Source: Suilimivivens sp009774465
Lineage (GTDB): Bacteria > Bacillota > Clostridia > Lachnospirales > Lachnospiraceae
Length of the DNA: 64,000 bases
Assembly (NCBI GenBank): GCA_947382645.1
Contig: CANDAE010000015.1
Location: forward strand, 14,671 to 78,670
Reading direction: 5' to 3'
Within the stretch, counting starts at the first letter, position 1. Each line of letters starts with the position of its first letter. The notes under the pieces were generated by a model, which had not been told where the DNA came from, ran no database searches, and saw nothing but the letters and a program-made list of their open reading frames with translations. A program made the position numbers and the translations under genes. Positions 42,731 to 52,059 of this stretch are shown piece after piece.

Positions 42731-43057
42731 CTAATCATTTATCTGTTCATATCCATCCGCCACGGTACTATTGACTGCAACAAAAACCGGAACTGCACCA
42801 ATCATCTCTGTAGATGAACTGACTGTTTTCCCACTTCCGCTGTTAAATGGTATCACCACATCAGTATCCGGAATTATGTACCCCCAATTTCCTTCCTGAT
42901 TCTGTGCAATTTTGGCTCCACTCATATTTTTCATAAACGCATCAGCCAGTTTTGCATTTGTCACATACTCTTCCGGCACACTCGTAAGGTAATCCCCCTT
43001 CGCCTGAAATTTTCCCATGCACCAGTCTTTTACCGCTTTTAAAATTTCCCTGCTCAT
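42731..43057 (-). CDS. Small phage protein after the tail fibre
   Basis: 108 residues, soluble (MSREILKAVKDWCMGKFQAKGDY start; a central KNMSGAKIAQNQEGNWGYI). Four-base ATGA overlap with the fibre gene shows coupling. It could be a fibre chaperone or tip protein; not recognised. Confidence 0.75.
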   Translation of the reverse strand: MSREILKAVKDWCMGKFQAKGDYLTSVPEEYVTNAKLADAFMKNMSGAKIAQNQEGNWGYIIPDTDVVIPFNSGSGKTVSSSTEMIGAVPVFVAVNSTVADGYEQIND

Positions 43058-44328
43058 GCCTCTACTACCTCCTCGTCTGCTTCATTTAATATTTCCAAAG
43101 CTTCTTCGTATGTCATGCCACCTGTACCACCAGAACCACCTGCCAGCCCCAATTGCGCCGAAGTTAGGTTGCCCTGCAGCGTAATATTATTAATGGAAGG
43201 TTTGTTTGTAAGAAGATTATAATTACTGGTACCTCCTGATGGGACGCCGGGAACAGTTCCGCTTCCGCCAACATATGAAAGCACAGTTCCAAGTTTAAAT
43301 GCCTGAAAATGGAGATTCCCACTTACATCAAGGTTACCCTCTAATTTTTTTAATTTACCATCAATCCTTTCATAAACAAATGGCCATATGGAAAGCCTTA
43401 TGTCATTCGCAGAAGGCCTGCCATTAATTGTCATTAGATTAAGCGAACCCATATATAAAATAGTTTCACTGTTTTCATAATATACAGGTGAAAGCGGCAC
43501 TGCCTGCTGTGCGCCAAAATACTGGCCAATTGCAAAATTTACCAATAAATATCCCTCCAACTCCTTTTTATAATCGTTTTCATGCTGTGCTTGAAGAAGA
43601 GTCCCATTTTTGTCTTTCAGCGTATATAAATAATATGAATAGCCCCCAAAGGAATCTATTACTGATGATAACGGAATACTGGCAACTTCTGTATATGTCC
43701 CATATGGAATCTTCTTACCAAATCTAAAACTATTCTGATCTGAACACACCCAGCTTCCGATCTGATCCAGCGCTTCCAGCTTTTTTGCATTTACATTGAC
43801 TGCAGAGGCCACGTTTCCCAACAGCTCATTCATGCCATCTATCTGCTCCTGCAGTTCCATGATGTTTCCAATTGTAGCAAATACAGAATTGTCAACCTCA
43901 AGCGTCACATTTTCTGTATTGCTTACTGTAGTGACCAGCTGGATATAAGCCCCTGATACCGTAATACCTCCAAAGGCCGGCATAAAGCAGCTTCCTGATG
44001 TTTCCACCGCCGCTGCATATAAAACCTCTTCTCCTTCTCCGCCTCTGGCATATAAGGCAATCGTTTTCATATAGTATCCTTCTGTCAGTTCCGTATTGGT
44101 AAAGACCGCCTCCACCTTTACGGAAATATCATTGGTTCTGGATACCTTGGATACGCTGCTTGTCTGCCGGATTTCTGCAAGCTCCTCAAGGTTTCCCAGC
44201 TCTTCCAGTTCATATTCCCTGTCAGAAGAGCAAACCTTTGTAAATACAACTTTTTCTCCTCCAGAAAGCATTCTGGCAATCAGCGTCCGCCCGTTTTCCG
44301 TTGTAATCAGTTTTGAAAAAACAGCCAT
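43054..44328 (-). CDS. Phage tail fibre protein
   Basis: 424 residues. The first ~165 residues resemble the conserved baseplate-attachment part of clostridial tail fibres (FSKLITTENGRTLIARMLSG). The far end contains the common fibre repeat phrase NYNLLTNKPSINNITLQGN...SAQLGL followed by a Gly-rich linker and an acidic tail. The middle is probably host-range determining. Comes after the XkdU-like gene in the PBSX order. Confidence 0.85.
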   Translation of the reverse strand: MAVFSKLITTENGRTLIARMLSGGEKVVFTKVCSSDREYELEELGNLEELAEIRQTSSVSKVSRTNDISVKVEAVFTNTELTEGYYMKTIALYARGGEGEEVLYAAAVETSGSCFMPAFGGITVSGAYIQLVTTVSNTENVTLEVDNSVFATIGNIMELQEQIDGMNELLGNVASAVNVNAKKLEALDQIGSWVCSDQNSFRFGKKIPYGTYTEVASIPLSSVIDSFGGYSYYLYTLKDKNGTLLQAQHENDYKKELEGYLLVNFAIGQYFGAQQAVPLSPVYYENSETILYMGSLNLMTINGRPSANDIRLSIWPFVYERIDGKLKKLEGNLDVSGNLHFQAFKLGTVLSYVGGSGTVPGVPSGGTSNYNLLTNKPSINNITLQGNLTSAQLGLAGGSGGTGGMTYEEALEILNEADEEVVEA

Positions 44329-44342
44329 TTCTCTCTTCCTTT

Positions 44343-44987
44343 CTATTCTCCTGCTTCATCTGTAATATTTATCTGCTCCCTGTGGCCAAACCCACCGGCT
44401 GCATGGCAAGTTCCATCCATCTTATAAACTTCCACCTCTGTGGTAATTCCTCCGTCAGCAATTCCAATCTGTTCTACAAAGCATATGGTTCCTGCTGTGT
44501 ATATGCTGCCGGATGGCCGGCATGGCACTTTGTTGATGGATACCACCAACATATTGCAGGGCATCATTTCCTGAATCAGCCGGTCAAGCTCATCTGCCTG
44601 GCCGGTCCACTCCAAATGCGTGGTAATATCTATCTTATAGTTGAAAAAATCTTTTGTTACTGTAAAGTCACTGTCTCCGCAGATTACTGCCAGCCTTTCC
44701 AGAAATGCCCGCAAAGTATAGGGGATTTTATTAAACCACCGGATCTGCACCCTTCTGCGCCTGCTCTCAAGCGTGTCCGTTCCTGATGGCGTTATGTTCA
44801 AAATACTCTCAAACCGGGATATGCCGGCTTCATCTGCTGTTTCTATAAATTCATTTTTCAGCACTCTGTCAGCGCCATTCCATACAAGCACAAATTCTGG
44901 ATTTTCTGCTTCCAGCGTCGCCCTGTTTTCTTTAAATTCCTGTAAAAAAGGGGGCAGATAGGAAAGCAGGTCTACTTCTCTGTTCAT
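44343..44987 (-). CDS. Tail protein, XkdU/YmfQ-like (DUF2313 type)
   Basis: 214 residues. N-terminal part (LLSYLPPFLQEFKENRATLEA) and TPSGTDTLESRRRRVQIRW are characteristic of the DUF2313 baseplate-wedge protein encoded after the J-like gene in Mu/PBSX phages. Starts four bases inside the baseplate J gene end. Confidence 0.88.
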   Translation of the reverse strand: MNREVDLLSYLPPFLQEFKENRATLEAENPEFVLVWNGADRVLKNEFIETADEAGISRFESILNITPSGTDTLESRRRRVQIRWFNKIPYTLRAFLERLAVICGDSDFTVTKDFFNYKIDITTHLEWTGQADELDRLIQEMMPCNMLVVSINKVPCRPSGSIYTAGTICFVEQIGIADGGITTEVEVYKMDGTCHAAGGFGHREQINITDEAGE

Positions 44988-46183
44988 TCGGAAACACCCC
45001 CAAACACAGGCACTTCATAGGCTCCAAGAATATAATTTTCGGCCTGTCCGTTTAACGTAGTATCCTCCACATCTATAATCCCTCTGATGCCAAGTATTCT
45101 TGTTTCAATCTGGCTGATTCTTATGACCAAAGCTGCTGTGTCTGCCCACTCCCTTCTGAGCTCTGATAAATAGCCTGTAACTGAATTTTCTATCTGTTTT
45201 CCAAGTTTTTCCCAATTACAGCCCTGTTCAAATGTTACCTTTGTTCTTACCTCTATCTGTACACCCTGCGCACTTTGAACCAGCACCACATGCCCAATCG
45301 GTGCAAGCCCATATCCTTCCCCTGCATAGGTTTCAGGATCTATGGTTTTCTGGACAGTTTCAATCAGCTCCGGGCTGGCAACATCATATTCAGAGTCAAG
45401 AATCGTTAAAAGTACGCTTCCGCCTGTTGTCAGCTTCTTTTCCCTGGCTGCGGTATATACTGTATGCAGCCATTGCCTAACCTTATCAGGCAGAGATGCT
45501 TCTATGCCCTCGAACCATTCCTCTACCTCCCTTGAAGGAATCATATCGGCCGGACGAAGATCACCGTTCCATACCCTTGTCACCTTAGTGCAGCCCACCC
45601 CGGGGATCGCGTTTGTTTTCTCCAGATAGTCCCTGACATTTCCGCCAAAAGCTCTTGAATCAAAAGAAGAGAAATATCTCTGCCTGAGCGCTTCCGTCCC
45701 CTCCTCATCTTCTCCCGGAATCAGCACTTCCGTAAGCTCCGCAGATTCCAGCCTTCTTATATATTCAATGGGCGTCATGGTGCCAAGATAACGGTTCCCC
45801 TCTTCCCCTTCCGTCTCGCACTGCACCTTATATACTCCATCAGACAGCTTTTCCGTGACAATATAATTGATTTTGCCAATATTAAAGCGCCTGCCCATCA
45901 CATCCAAATCTTCCGGAACAAATTCCCCCTTTAAAATGGCATGGGTGGCGCTGTATGGCGTAATTCCTCTTTCCCTGCACCGCAGAATCAAATACTCCCT
46001 TGTGGCCGTATCTCCATAAGCTTCCTGGACAATGGAATCCAGTGCAATATACAGATTTTTAAGCTCAATTGCGGTAGGCGAATGGGTATCCCAGATCACT
46101 GATCCTTCCCTTTTATCAAATTTGCCAGACACCCGTCCAAGCATCCGTTCTAAAAGCCGCTCATATGTGATTTCTTCAAACAT
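44984..46183 (-). CDS. xkdT: Baseplate J-like protein (XkdT)
   Basis: 399 residues, Mu gp47/baseplate J family: EITYERLLERMLGRVSGKFDKREGS, DTHSPTAIELKNLYI and TLNGQAENYILGAYEVPVFG are typical. Forms the baseplate wedge around the tail tip. GGAGG precedes the ATG. Confidence 0.92.
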   Translation of the reverse strand: MFEEITYERLLERMLGRVSGKFDKREGSVIWDTHSPTAIELKNLYIALDSIVQEAYGDTATREYLILRCRERGITPYSATHAILKGEFVPEDLDVMGRRFNIGKINYIVTEKLSDGVYKVQCETEGEEGNRYLGTMTPIEYIRRLESAELTEVLIPGEDEEGTEALRQRYFSSFDSRAFGGNVRDYLEKTNAIPGVGCTKVTRVWNGDLRPADMIPSREVEEWFEGIEASLPDKVRQWLHTVYTAAREKKLTTGGSVLLTILDSEYDVASPELIETVQKTIDPETYAGEGYGLAPIGHVVLVQSAQGVQIEVRTKVTFEQGCNWEKLGKQIENSVTGYLSELRREWADTAALVIRISQIETRILGIRGIIDVEDTTLNGQAENYILGAYEVPVFGGVSE

Positions 46184-46587
46184 CAGATCTTCACCTCCTT
46201 ATCTGCTTCAAAGTCGCCTACAGTCGTATGCACCACAAAATAGGCATGTACTGTTCCTCTTTTTGATGTATCAAACTTAAAATCCCCCACCTCCTCTATT
46301 CTGTCATCCCACAGCAGTGCTTCTCTGATACGCCTTTCCAGTTCAGGACATACAAAAGAAACCGGCTCTCCAAACAAATCCTCAAGCTCAATTCCATAGT
46401 TCCAGGAATAAATCAGATACCGGTACCGCTGGGTAGACAGGATTTTATACACTGCCTGCTTCATTGCTTCGATACCATCTACATGCCCCCTGATCAATCC
46501 GCTGTCAGGACTCATTTCATAGGTATAGGTTGGCTGCTTTTCTACAACAAAATCTCTTCCCGGAAGAATTGTATTTCCAGGTATCAT
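46183..46587 (-). CDS. xkdS: Baseplate protein, DUF2634 (XkdS)
   Basis: 134 residues. LIRGHVDGIEAMKQAVYKILSTQRYRYLIYSWNYGIELEDL (quoted for orientation in parts: GHVDGIEAMKQAVYKIL, YSWNYGIELEDLFG) is the gp25-like wedge signature. Overlaps both neighbours by one to four bases. Confidence 0.9.
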   Translation of the reverse strand: MIPGNTILPGRDFVVEKQPTYTYEMSPDSGLIRGHVDGIEAMKQAVYKILSTQRYRYLIYSWNYGIELEDLFGEPVSFVCPELERRIREALLWDDRIEEVGDFKFDTSKRGTVHAYFVVHTTVGDFEADKEVKI

Positions 46588-47039
46588 CCGATTCTGTCCA
46601 GCACCAGATATTTCTGGCCGCCCTTATTCTGAATCAGAATCACTTTGTCACCGGCTGCCAACCCGTTATGAACGGTGACTTTCATCCTTTTCTTAATCTT
46701 ATGGGCATGGGATAGATCACTGTTTCCCACATTTCCCGAAAAACCATGCGTATGCGGCGGTTCCCCTGCTTCTCCTATTTCAAAAGAAAAACTGTGGGAA
46801 TGCTCCCCCAGTGCATCTTCCGTAATAGTGTCAACTGACACCTCCGTTTCAAAATCTGTCACGTTTCTGGATAAAACAAGCTGGGATTTCCCCAGCTTCA
46901 TTTTCTGCTCCACATCAATCACCAGCGGCTCTGTGCTCTTCACTTGTCCAAAGAAAAAATTCATTGGCTTGGAAGCGTCCACCGCCTCCAGCGCCGACTT
47001 CTTGATTAATTTCAGTAATTCTGCTGCATCAGGCAACAA
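46584..47039 (-). CDS. xkdR: Phage protein DUF2577 (XkdR)
   Basis: 151 residues; contains the His-rich spike-like stretch HSHSFSFEIGEAGEPPHTHGF and ends with GDKVILIQNKGGQKYLVLDRI. The starting codon is TTG (47039 or 47036) with GGAGG upstream. Probably part of the baseplate spike. Confidence 0.88.
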   Translation of the reverse strand: MLPDAAELLKLIKKSALEAVDASKPMNFFFGQVKSTEPLVIDVEQKMKLGKSQLVLSRNVTDFETEVSVDTITEDALGEHSHSFSFEIGEAGEPPHTHGFSGNVGNSDLSHAHKIKKRMKVTVHNGLAAGDKVILIQNKGGQKYLVLDRIG

Positions 47040-48015
47040 ACTCGCCTCCTCTCAATGTCAAATCCATAAAGTGTTCGCCATTTTTAAAGGTATGTTTCAC
47101 TTTTTCCACAAGCATAAAATTTTCCACCTTCTTATCCCCTAAATCAAGATTGACCACCAGCATGCTTCCGGCTCTCACCCTTACATCCCCGAATGCGTTT
47201 GTAATCCGCAGGTTTCTGGTTTTCTTATCATATAAAGAAAGCAGGGCTTCCGCTTTGGCTTCCCCGTTTTCCCCTTCTGAAACTGTATCGCAGTACTGTA
47301 AAACGCCCCACTTATTTATGTTTGCACCATCTTGGATAATACCATAAATCTGTCTTTTTCCTGATTCTGCATCCTCCTTATACAATTTGATCTTGTTATA
47401 GGTGCTGTTATCAATAGATGAAGTATACTCAAAATTTTCTCCGGTACCTTCATCAATCATCAGATACGTGCCATTTTCATTCTGCACATACATATCCGCT
47501 ATGTTTTTTACGGTAAGGCTTCCAAAATCATCATAGAGCACATACATCTGCCTGGTGTTCACCAGCGTAATATCCAGTGCATTTTGTATGATATCAAACA
47601 GGGAAGTATCCATTTCTGACCGGTCGGCTATCACATAGCCGGTATCTGCAATTTCTCCGGCATTCAGTGCAAAATCCGCCGCAATCATTTTGATCAGCTC
47701 TGATGCAGTCTGATTTTCATATACATAAGTGTCCTTGTTTTTCAGATACCTGAGCTGGTCATAAGCTGTAACGGAAATCCTGTTTTCCTTATCCCTCTTC
47801 TGGGTAAACACAAACCCAAAGAAAACCTTTGCCCCATCCACCCGAAGCTGTACTGCCGAGCCTTCCGAAAAATTAAGGATACCATCAGCCAGTACCTTAA
47901 AGGTCAGCCTGCCCGGTACGCCCCAGCGTTCCGTTGACCATTCAATTCCATCCTCCACGGCCGGAATATAAATTTCGTTACCGCTTTCCCCTGCTATAAA
48001 AAGTTCTGTTTTCAT
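47029..48015 (-). CDS. xkdQ: Baseplate hub protein (XkdQ-like)
   Basis: 328 residues, late-control/gp27-like hub family: IPAVEDGIEWSTERWGVPGRL, VTAYDQLRYLKNKDTYVYEN, and the C-terminal LVVNLDLGDKKVENFMLVEKVKHTF (quoted in parts). Positioned after the LysM hub gene as in PBSX. Confidence 0.9.
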   Translation of the reverse strand: MKTELFIAGESGNEIYIPAVEDGIEWSTERWGVPGRLTFKVLADGILNFSEGSAVQLRVDGAKVFFGFVFTQKRDKENRISVTAYDQLRYLKNKDTYVYENQTASELIKMIAADFALNAGEIADTGYVIADRSEMDTSLFDIIQNALDITLVNTRQMYVLYDDFGSLTVKNIADMYVQNENGTYLMIDEGTGENFEYTSSIDNSTYNKIKLYKEDAESGKRQIYGIIQDGANINKWGVLQYCDTVSEGENGEAKAEALLSLYDKKTRNLRITNAFGDVRVRAGSMLVVNLDLGDKKVENFMLVEKVKHTFKNGEHFMDLTLRGGEFVA

Positions 48016-48024
48016 GCCGCCTCC

Positions 48025-48732
48025 TTACACTCCGGGCAGCCTTATGACCTGTCCTGCTCTTAGATCATAAGGCCCTCCCTTAATGGTATCCCGGTTATTT
48101 TCATAGATCAGCGTATACTTTGAACCATCCCCGTACATTTCCTTGGCAATTCCAAAGATGGTGTCGCCGGGTTTGACCGTATAGCTTCTGACCTTATTTG
48201 TTGCAGGTGCGCTTTCCTGCGACCTTGTCAGCTCCACGCTTACGGTATACGTACTGGAAGTGTCTGCCGGGGCACCTGTCACCGCTCCTTTTACTGACAC
48301 GCTTTTTGTTCCATATTCCCTGTATTGTTTCAGCTTGATTTTCACTGACAGATCAAAGCCATCTTCCGCATCCTCTGTAATCCGGTAATCCTCCATAGAC
48401 ACCTTGATGTTGGTTCCATATAATGGAGAGCCATCCGGCATTTTTCTTGTTACAATAAACTGAAAAGGACGCTGTCCGGATTTCAGCCTTTCAAAATATT
48501 CCAGATACCAGGAAGCGCTGCGGAAGCCGGAAGGATATACCGCAAATGGATATTCCACCTGCGGTATCATACATTCAAACTCTATTTCTGTCAGCCCTGC
48601 TGCCTTGAGCAGGTTCACCTGCCCTTCATTGATTAATTTGACAGTCTTGTTTTCATTCCTGATACTGACCTGCAGCCTGCCCGGCGCAACGGGCAAAAGG
48701 CATCTGTCCAGGTAAAAATCATACCCTGCCAT
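48025..48732 (-). CDS. xkdP: LysM baseplate/hub protein (XkdP)
   Basis: 235 residues. N-terminal tail-hub region (FYLDRCLLPVAPGRLQVSI) and a C-terminal LysM (YTVKPGDTIFGIAKEMYGDG...LRAGQVIRLP) that can grip peptidoglycan during infection. Lies two bases after the tape measure gene. Confidence 0.92.
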   Translation of the reverse strand: MAGYDFYLDRCLLPVAPGRLQVSIRNENKTVKLINEGQVNLLKAAGLTEIEFECMIPQVEYPFAVYPSGFRSASWYLEYFERLKSGQRPFQFIVTRKMPDGSPLYGTNIKVSMEDYRITEDAEDGFDLSVKIKLKQYREYGTKSVSVKGAVTGAPADTSSTYTVSVELTRSQESAPATNKVRSYTVKPGDTIFGIAKEMYGDGSKYTLIYENNRDTIKGGPYDLRAGQVIRLPGV

Positions 48733-48733
48733 G

Positions 48734-51358
48734 TTAATGCACCCCTTCCGTAATAATATCCGCCGCTTCGCTTACTGCATCCGTAAGACCGATAATCACG
48801 CCATCCAAGTCCATACTGCCGGAAACATTGTTATTGTTCGTCTGTTCAATTGTGATCGCTGCTGTTGTAAACCTGTTGATTGCCTCCTGCTCTGCAATAT
48901 CCCGCATAAATTTCAAATCCTCTTCCGATATCTCAAGACCATCTTTTATATCATCCGTGTTGTCTGAAATATCTGACAGATAACTGCTGTAATCAAAATC
49001 TCCAAACTGGTTCATGTCTGGAATGCCGGCGCCTCCGCCAATTCTTTCTCCAAATTCTGCTCCCTTATTCCATGCATCTTCATAATTAATTCCCTGAATA
49101 TAATGATCCTGGGCATTTCTCTTTTCCATGACGACCTTTCCTTCGCCAAATTTATCTGTTACCCAGTTGTCAAGGTCCGTACGCCATCCGGCTATTGATT
49201 CAGCAAAGCTGGAGCCAAAAAGCATGTCTATCGCAGACGCCAGTCCCTGGAGCCCAGCAAGGGCAAGGTCAATGAAATCAACAAAGGCCCTGGCTGCTGC
49301 TCCAAATGGATCAGTAAATACATTAGCAAAAAAGTTTGCAAACAAGGCTATGTAATTCCATAAAGCCGCAAGATTATCTTGAATAAAATTAAATACAGAT
49401 ATAAACAAATTTCCTATAAAGGCTCCTGCTACCGCGAAGGCTCCACATACTTTCTGAACCACTGTAGTAGACTCATCACCAAATTTATTCATTGACACAA
49501 TTACAGCAGTAATTACTACAATCAATGCTACTATCAGCATAATGATCCACATGATAGGGCAGGCATACATGGCCGCGTTCAATCCCATCTGTGCCGCAAT
49601 CTGTTTCGCAACTTCTTTATTTAATCTCCCTGTTACCGCTGCCTGCAGCATCATAGCTGCCGCCTGCGCCATATGAAGTCCATAATTAATTTTTTCTATT
49701 ACTTTTACAGCCATTTGCCATCCGTAGTATATTGCAAGCGCAGACGCTGCTCCCAATATAATAGGCCCAAGAATCCCCCAGCTATCTGTAATAATATCAG
49801 CAACATTTATCATCAATTCAAATACATTTATAATTACATTCGCTAATATCACAAGGGCCTGCACTAAATAATCTACCATTTCCTGAAACTCCTGGCTGTT
49901 TGCCACTTCATTCAGTCTGGTAAACACCGGATCAAAGGCCATAATCAGCTGATTTTGGATAGACTGGCCAATCTGTTCAAAGGTTTTCGGCATACTCGCA
50001 AATTTGGCATTCGTCTCATCAGCCGCCGCAAACATGGCATTCTTTACTATATCTGCGGTAATCTGGCCTTCTGACGCCAATTCCCTTATCTGTCCAATAG
50101 GGATATTCATGTAACTTGCTATAGACTGAATAATCGTAGGCGCCTGCTCAAAAATACTGTTTAACTCATCTCCCCGGAGCACACCGGAAGCAAGGGCCTG
50201 TGTCAGCTGCAGGGTAGCATTCTGAATTTCAGTGGTAGAAGCTCCCGCAAGAATAAACTGCTTATTTAGCTGTTCTGAAAAGGCTACTACTTCCTCTGTA
50301 GAATTAAAAGCATCCTTTGCAAGATTACCCAGCTTTGCAACTGAATTCATCATGCCCATGTAGGAACCTCTTGACCTTTCCGCAGCTATAAAAACAAGAT
50401 CCTGCAATTCTCTGGTGGTTCTTATCCCGTCATTCATCATATCAAGCTTTGCCCGGGAAGACGCAAGTTGATCTGATATATCTATCACCTTTTGCAGGCT
50501 CTGTATGCTGATATATGTCGCAATCATCCTTTTTATGGTCTGTGAAAGACTGTCAGCCTGTCTTTCCCCTTGGGCAACTTTTCCATTAAATTCTTCCTGC
50601 GCATCTATATTGTCTCTGATACAGCGTTCTATATCTGCAATTGTTCCTGAAAGATTAAGATACTCTCTATTAGCTCCTTCCACATCCATACTGGCAACAG
50701 CCTGATTTAGCATTTGCTGTGAACGTATAGCCAGGTTCATTTGATTTCTCAACCGCTCCATTCCTGCGTTCGCAGCATTGGTTCCGATATTAACCGGATT
50801 CTGCTCTATTTTTTCCATCTGGGCCTTTATCGCTTCAATTCTTGAAGCTATCTGGGTTAAATCCTGTTGAACATCCTGAGAAAATATATTGGCATTTTCC
50901 GCATGTTGTATAATTGCTGCTTGAGAATCTGCAAGCTGATTCATCATTTGATTTGCATTTTGAATCTCCTGGGTAAACCGTTCTATTCCTGTTCCTGTAA
51001 ACACGGGCAGTTCATCTGTCTGCCATTCCATAGGAACCTTAATCGGATCACTGGGCAAATCCTGTTCCCTGAAAAAAGGTTCCACAGGGATATTTCCTTT
51101 AGATATCTGCTGCTCACCTATATTCCTTCCTGCCTGTTCTGCTCCCTGCATGGCTTCCTGCATCTGACGGGCTGCCAGCGTAGCACGGTCAATTTCATCT
51201 TTTGCCCCTTCAAGGCTTACTGTATCAAATTCTGCTCCTACAGCCTCGCGCATATCGTACATGGCAGAAATGCTTAAATTAACTGCGTGGATCATTCCAT
51301 AAACTACTGTACTGAATTTATCCTGCAATTCAATGCTTGTCATAATAGACGACGCCAT
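48734..51358 (-). CDS. Tail tape measure protein
   Basis: 874 residues. N-terminal coiled coils (to ~260), then the tape-measure domain: SRGSYMGMMNSVAKLGNLAKD, SGVLRGDELNSIFEQAPTIIQ, LASEGQITADIVKNAMFAA (quoted in parts). Hydrophobic helices near 490-620 are expected to cross the host membrane on injection. Sets tail length; 874 residues suggests a moderately short tail. Start ATG at 51358 follows the frameshift product stop by eight bases. Confidence 0.93.
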   Translation of the reverse strand: MASSIMTSIELQDKFSTVVYGMIHAVNLSISAMYDMREAVGAEFDTVSLEGAKDEIDRATLAARQMQEAMQGAEQAGRNIGEQQISKGNIPVEPFFREQDLPSDPIKVPMEWQTDELPVFTGTGIERFTQEIQNANQMMNQLADSQAAIIQHAENANIFSQDVQQDLTQIASRIEAIKAQMEKIEQNPVNIGTNAANAGMERLRNQMNLAIRSQQMLNQAVASMDVEGANREYLNLSGTIADIERCIRDNIDAQEEFNGKVAQGERQADSLSQTIKRMIATYISIQSLQKVIDISDQLASSRAKLDMMNDGIRTTRELQDLVFIAAERSRGSYMGMMNSVAKLGNLAKDAFNSTEEVVAFSEQLNKQFILAGASTTEIQNATLQLTQALASGVLRGDELNSIFEQAPTIIQSIASYMNIPIGQIRELASEGQITADIVKNAMFAAADETNAKFASMPKTFEQIGQSIQNQLIMAFDPVFTRLNEVANSQEFQEMVDYLVQALVILANVIINVFELMINVADIITDSWGILGPIILGAASALAIYYGWQMAVKVIEKINYGLHMAQAAAMMLQAAVTGRLNKEVAKQIAAQMGLNAAMYACPIMWIIMLIVALIVVITAVIVSMNKFGDESTTVVQKVCGAFAVAGAFIGNLFISVFNFIQDNLAALWNYIALFANFFANVFTDPFGAAARAFVDFIDLALAGLQGLASAIDMLFGSSFAESIAGWRTDLDNWVTDKFGEGKVVMEKRNAQDHYIQGINYEDAWNKGAEFGERIGGGAGIPDMNQFGDFDYSSYLSDISDNTDDIKDGLEISEEDLKFMRDIAEQEAINRFTTAAITIEQTNNNNVSGSMDLDGVIIGLTDAVSEAADIITEGVH

Positions 51359-51365
51359 AAATTTT

Positions 51366-51557
51366 TCACCTCCTTCCTGCTTTCAGGCTTTCTATCCTCT
51401 GTCGTTCCTTTTTATCGTTTTTACACTTGATTTCAATTGCCGCTATTACAAACGCTTTTTCCTGTTCCTCCATTTCAAGAAACGCAGACGGAAGAATATG
51501 AAGCTTTAAGAGGGCATAATAGGCAAAATTTGATTCCCATTCGCCCTCCTCTATCAG
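51366..51557 (-). CDS. -1 frameshift extension of the tail assembly chaperone
   Basis: After a -1 shift at 51557-51563 the frame runs on for 63 residues (LIEEGEWESNFAYYALLKL, then LPSAFLEMEEQEKAFVIAAIEIK, ending in KAGRR; quoted in parts) to a TGA at 51366-51368, eight bases before the tape measure ATG. It has no start codon or ribosome site of its own. Lambda gpGT and related chaperones have exactly this plan: a short and an extended form, the extension binding the tape measure protein. Confidence 0.85.
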   Translation of the reverse strand: MIEEGEWESNFAYYALLKLHILPSAFLEMEEQEKAFVIAAIEIKCKNDKKERQRIESLKAGRR

Positions 51558-51985
51558 TTTTTTGCCTCATCCACCTTATCACTAAAGGAAATATCAAATC
51601 CCTGGAACTTCTGCACATATGACATAAGTTCACTGTATTCTCCCGGATCATCCACCAGAGCCAGAAGAAGATCCTCCGGAGTCTGCACCCCATAAGAATC
51701 CTGAAGCTCTGCATCATACAAATCAGGATAAACTACAGAAGCAGCTATCATTTTTTTGATATAGTCACTGGATTTAAACTTTTGACGATAAATTCCGGGC
51801 TTTCCTGTGACCTGCACTTCCTTCATACAGCTTTCCCTCAGCTCTTCATTTTCCTTTGAGGAAATATGCCTGAACTCCCAAAGCAAAGGCTTTCCGCTTT
51901 CATCACAGAGGGAATTTGTAGCCGCATATTTTTCATTTTCTTTTACAACTTTGTTGGCTTTCATAAATTTTGCAAATTTTGACAT
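51554..51985 (-). CDS. xkdN: Tail assembly chaperone (XkdN-like), short form
   Basis: About 143 residues beginning MSKFAKFMKANKVVKENEKY and matching XkdN-type chaperones (KFKSSDYIKKMIAASVVYPDL, VDDPGEYSELMSYVQKFQGF, quoted in parts). GGAG precedes the ATG at 51985; an upstream ATG at 52009 lies in a terminator. Its last codons read GCA AAA AAC TGA, a slippery site at the stop. It should coat and fold the tape measure protein. Confidence 0.9.
   Translation of the reverse strand: MSKFAKFMKANKVVKENEKYAATNSLCDESGKPLLWEFRHISSKENEELRESCMKEVQVTGKPGIYRQKFKSSDYIKKMIAASVVYPDLYDAELQDSYGVQTPEDLLLALVDDPGEYSELMSYVQKFQGFDISFSDKVDEAKN
51557..51563 (-). other. Programmed -1 ribosomal frameshift site A-AAA-AAC
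   Basis: The heptamer A AAA AAC is in the classical zero-frame setting directly before the TGA stop. AAGGTGG, a ribosome-site-like stretch, ends about eight bases upstream and would act as stimulator, as in dnaX. Confidence 0.85.
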
Positions 51986-52011
51986 ACTTATTTTCTCCTT
52001 TTTCTGCATAC

Positions 52012-52042
52012 AAAAAGAGCTGACCTCTCGCCAGCTCTTTTT
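52012..52042. terminator. Terminator after the inserted cargo gene
   Basis: AAAAAGAGCTG-N9-CAGCTCTTTTT, an 11-bp perfect stem with A and T arms, between the cargo gene and the chaperone. Confidence 0.9.
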
Positions 52043-52059
52043 ATAAATTTTATTATTTG

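Noticed and set aside
51475..51717. An independent 80-codon gene overlapping the chaperone
   Set aside because: It is the wrong frame; the meaningful reading is the -1 extension after the slippery heptamer.
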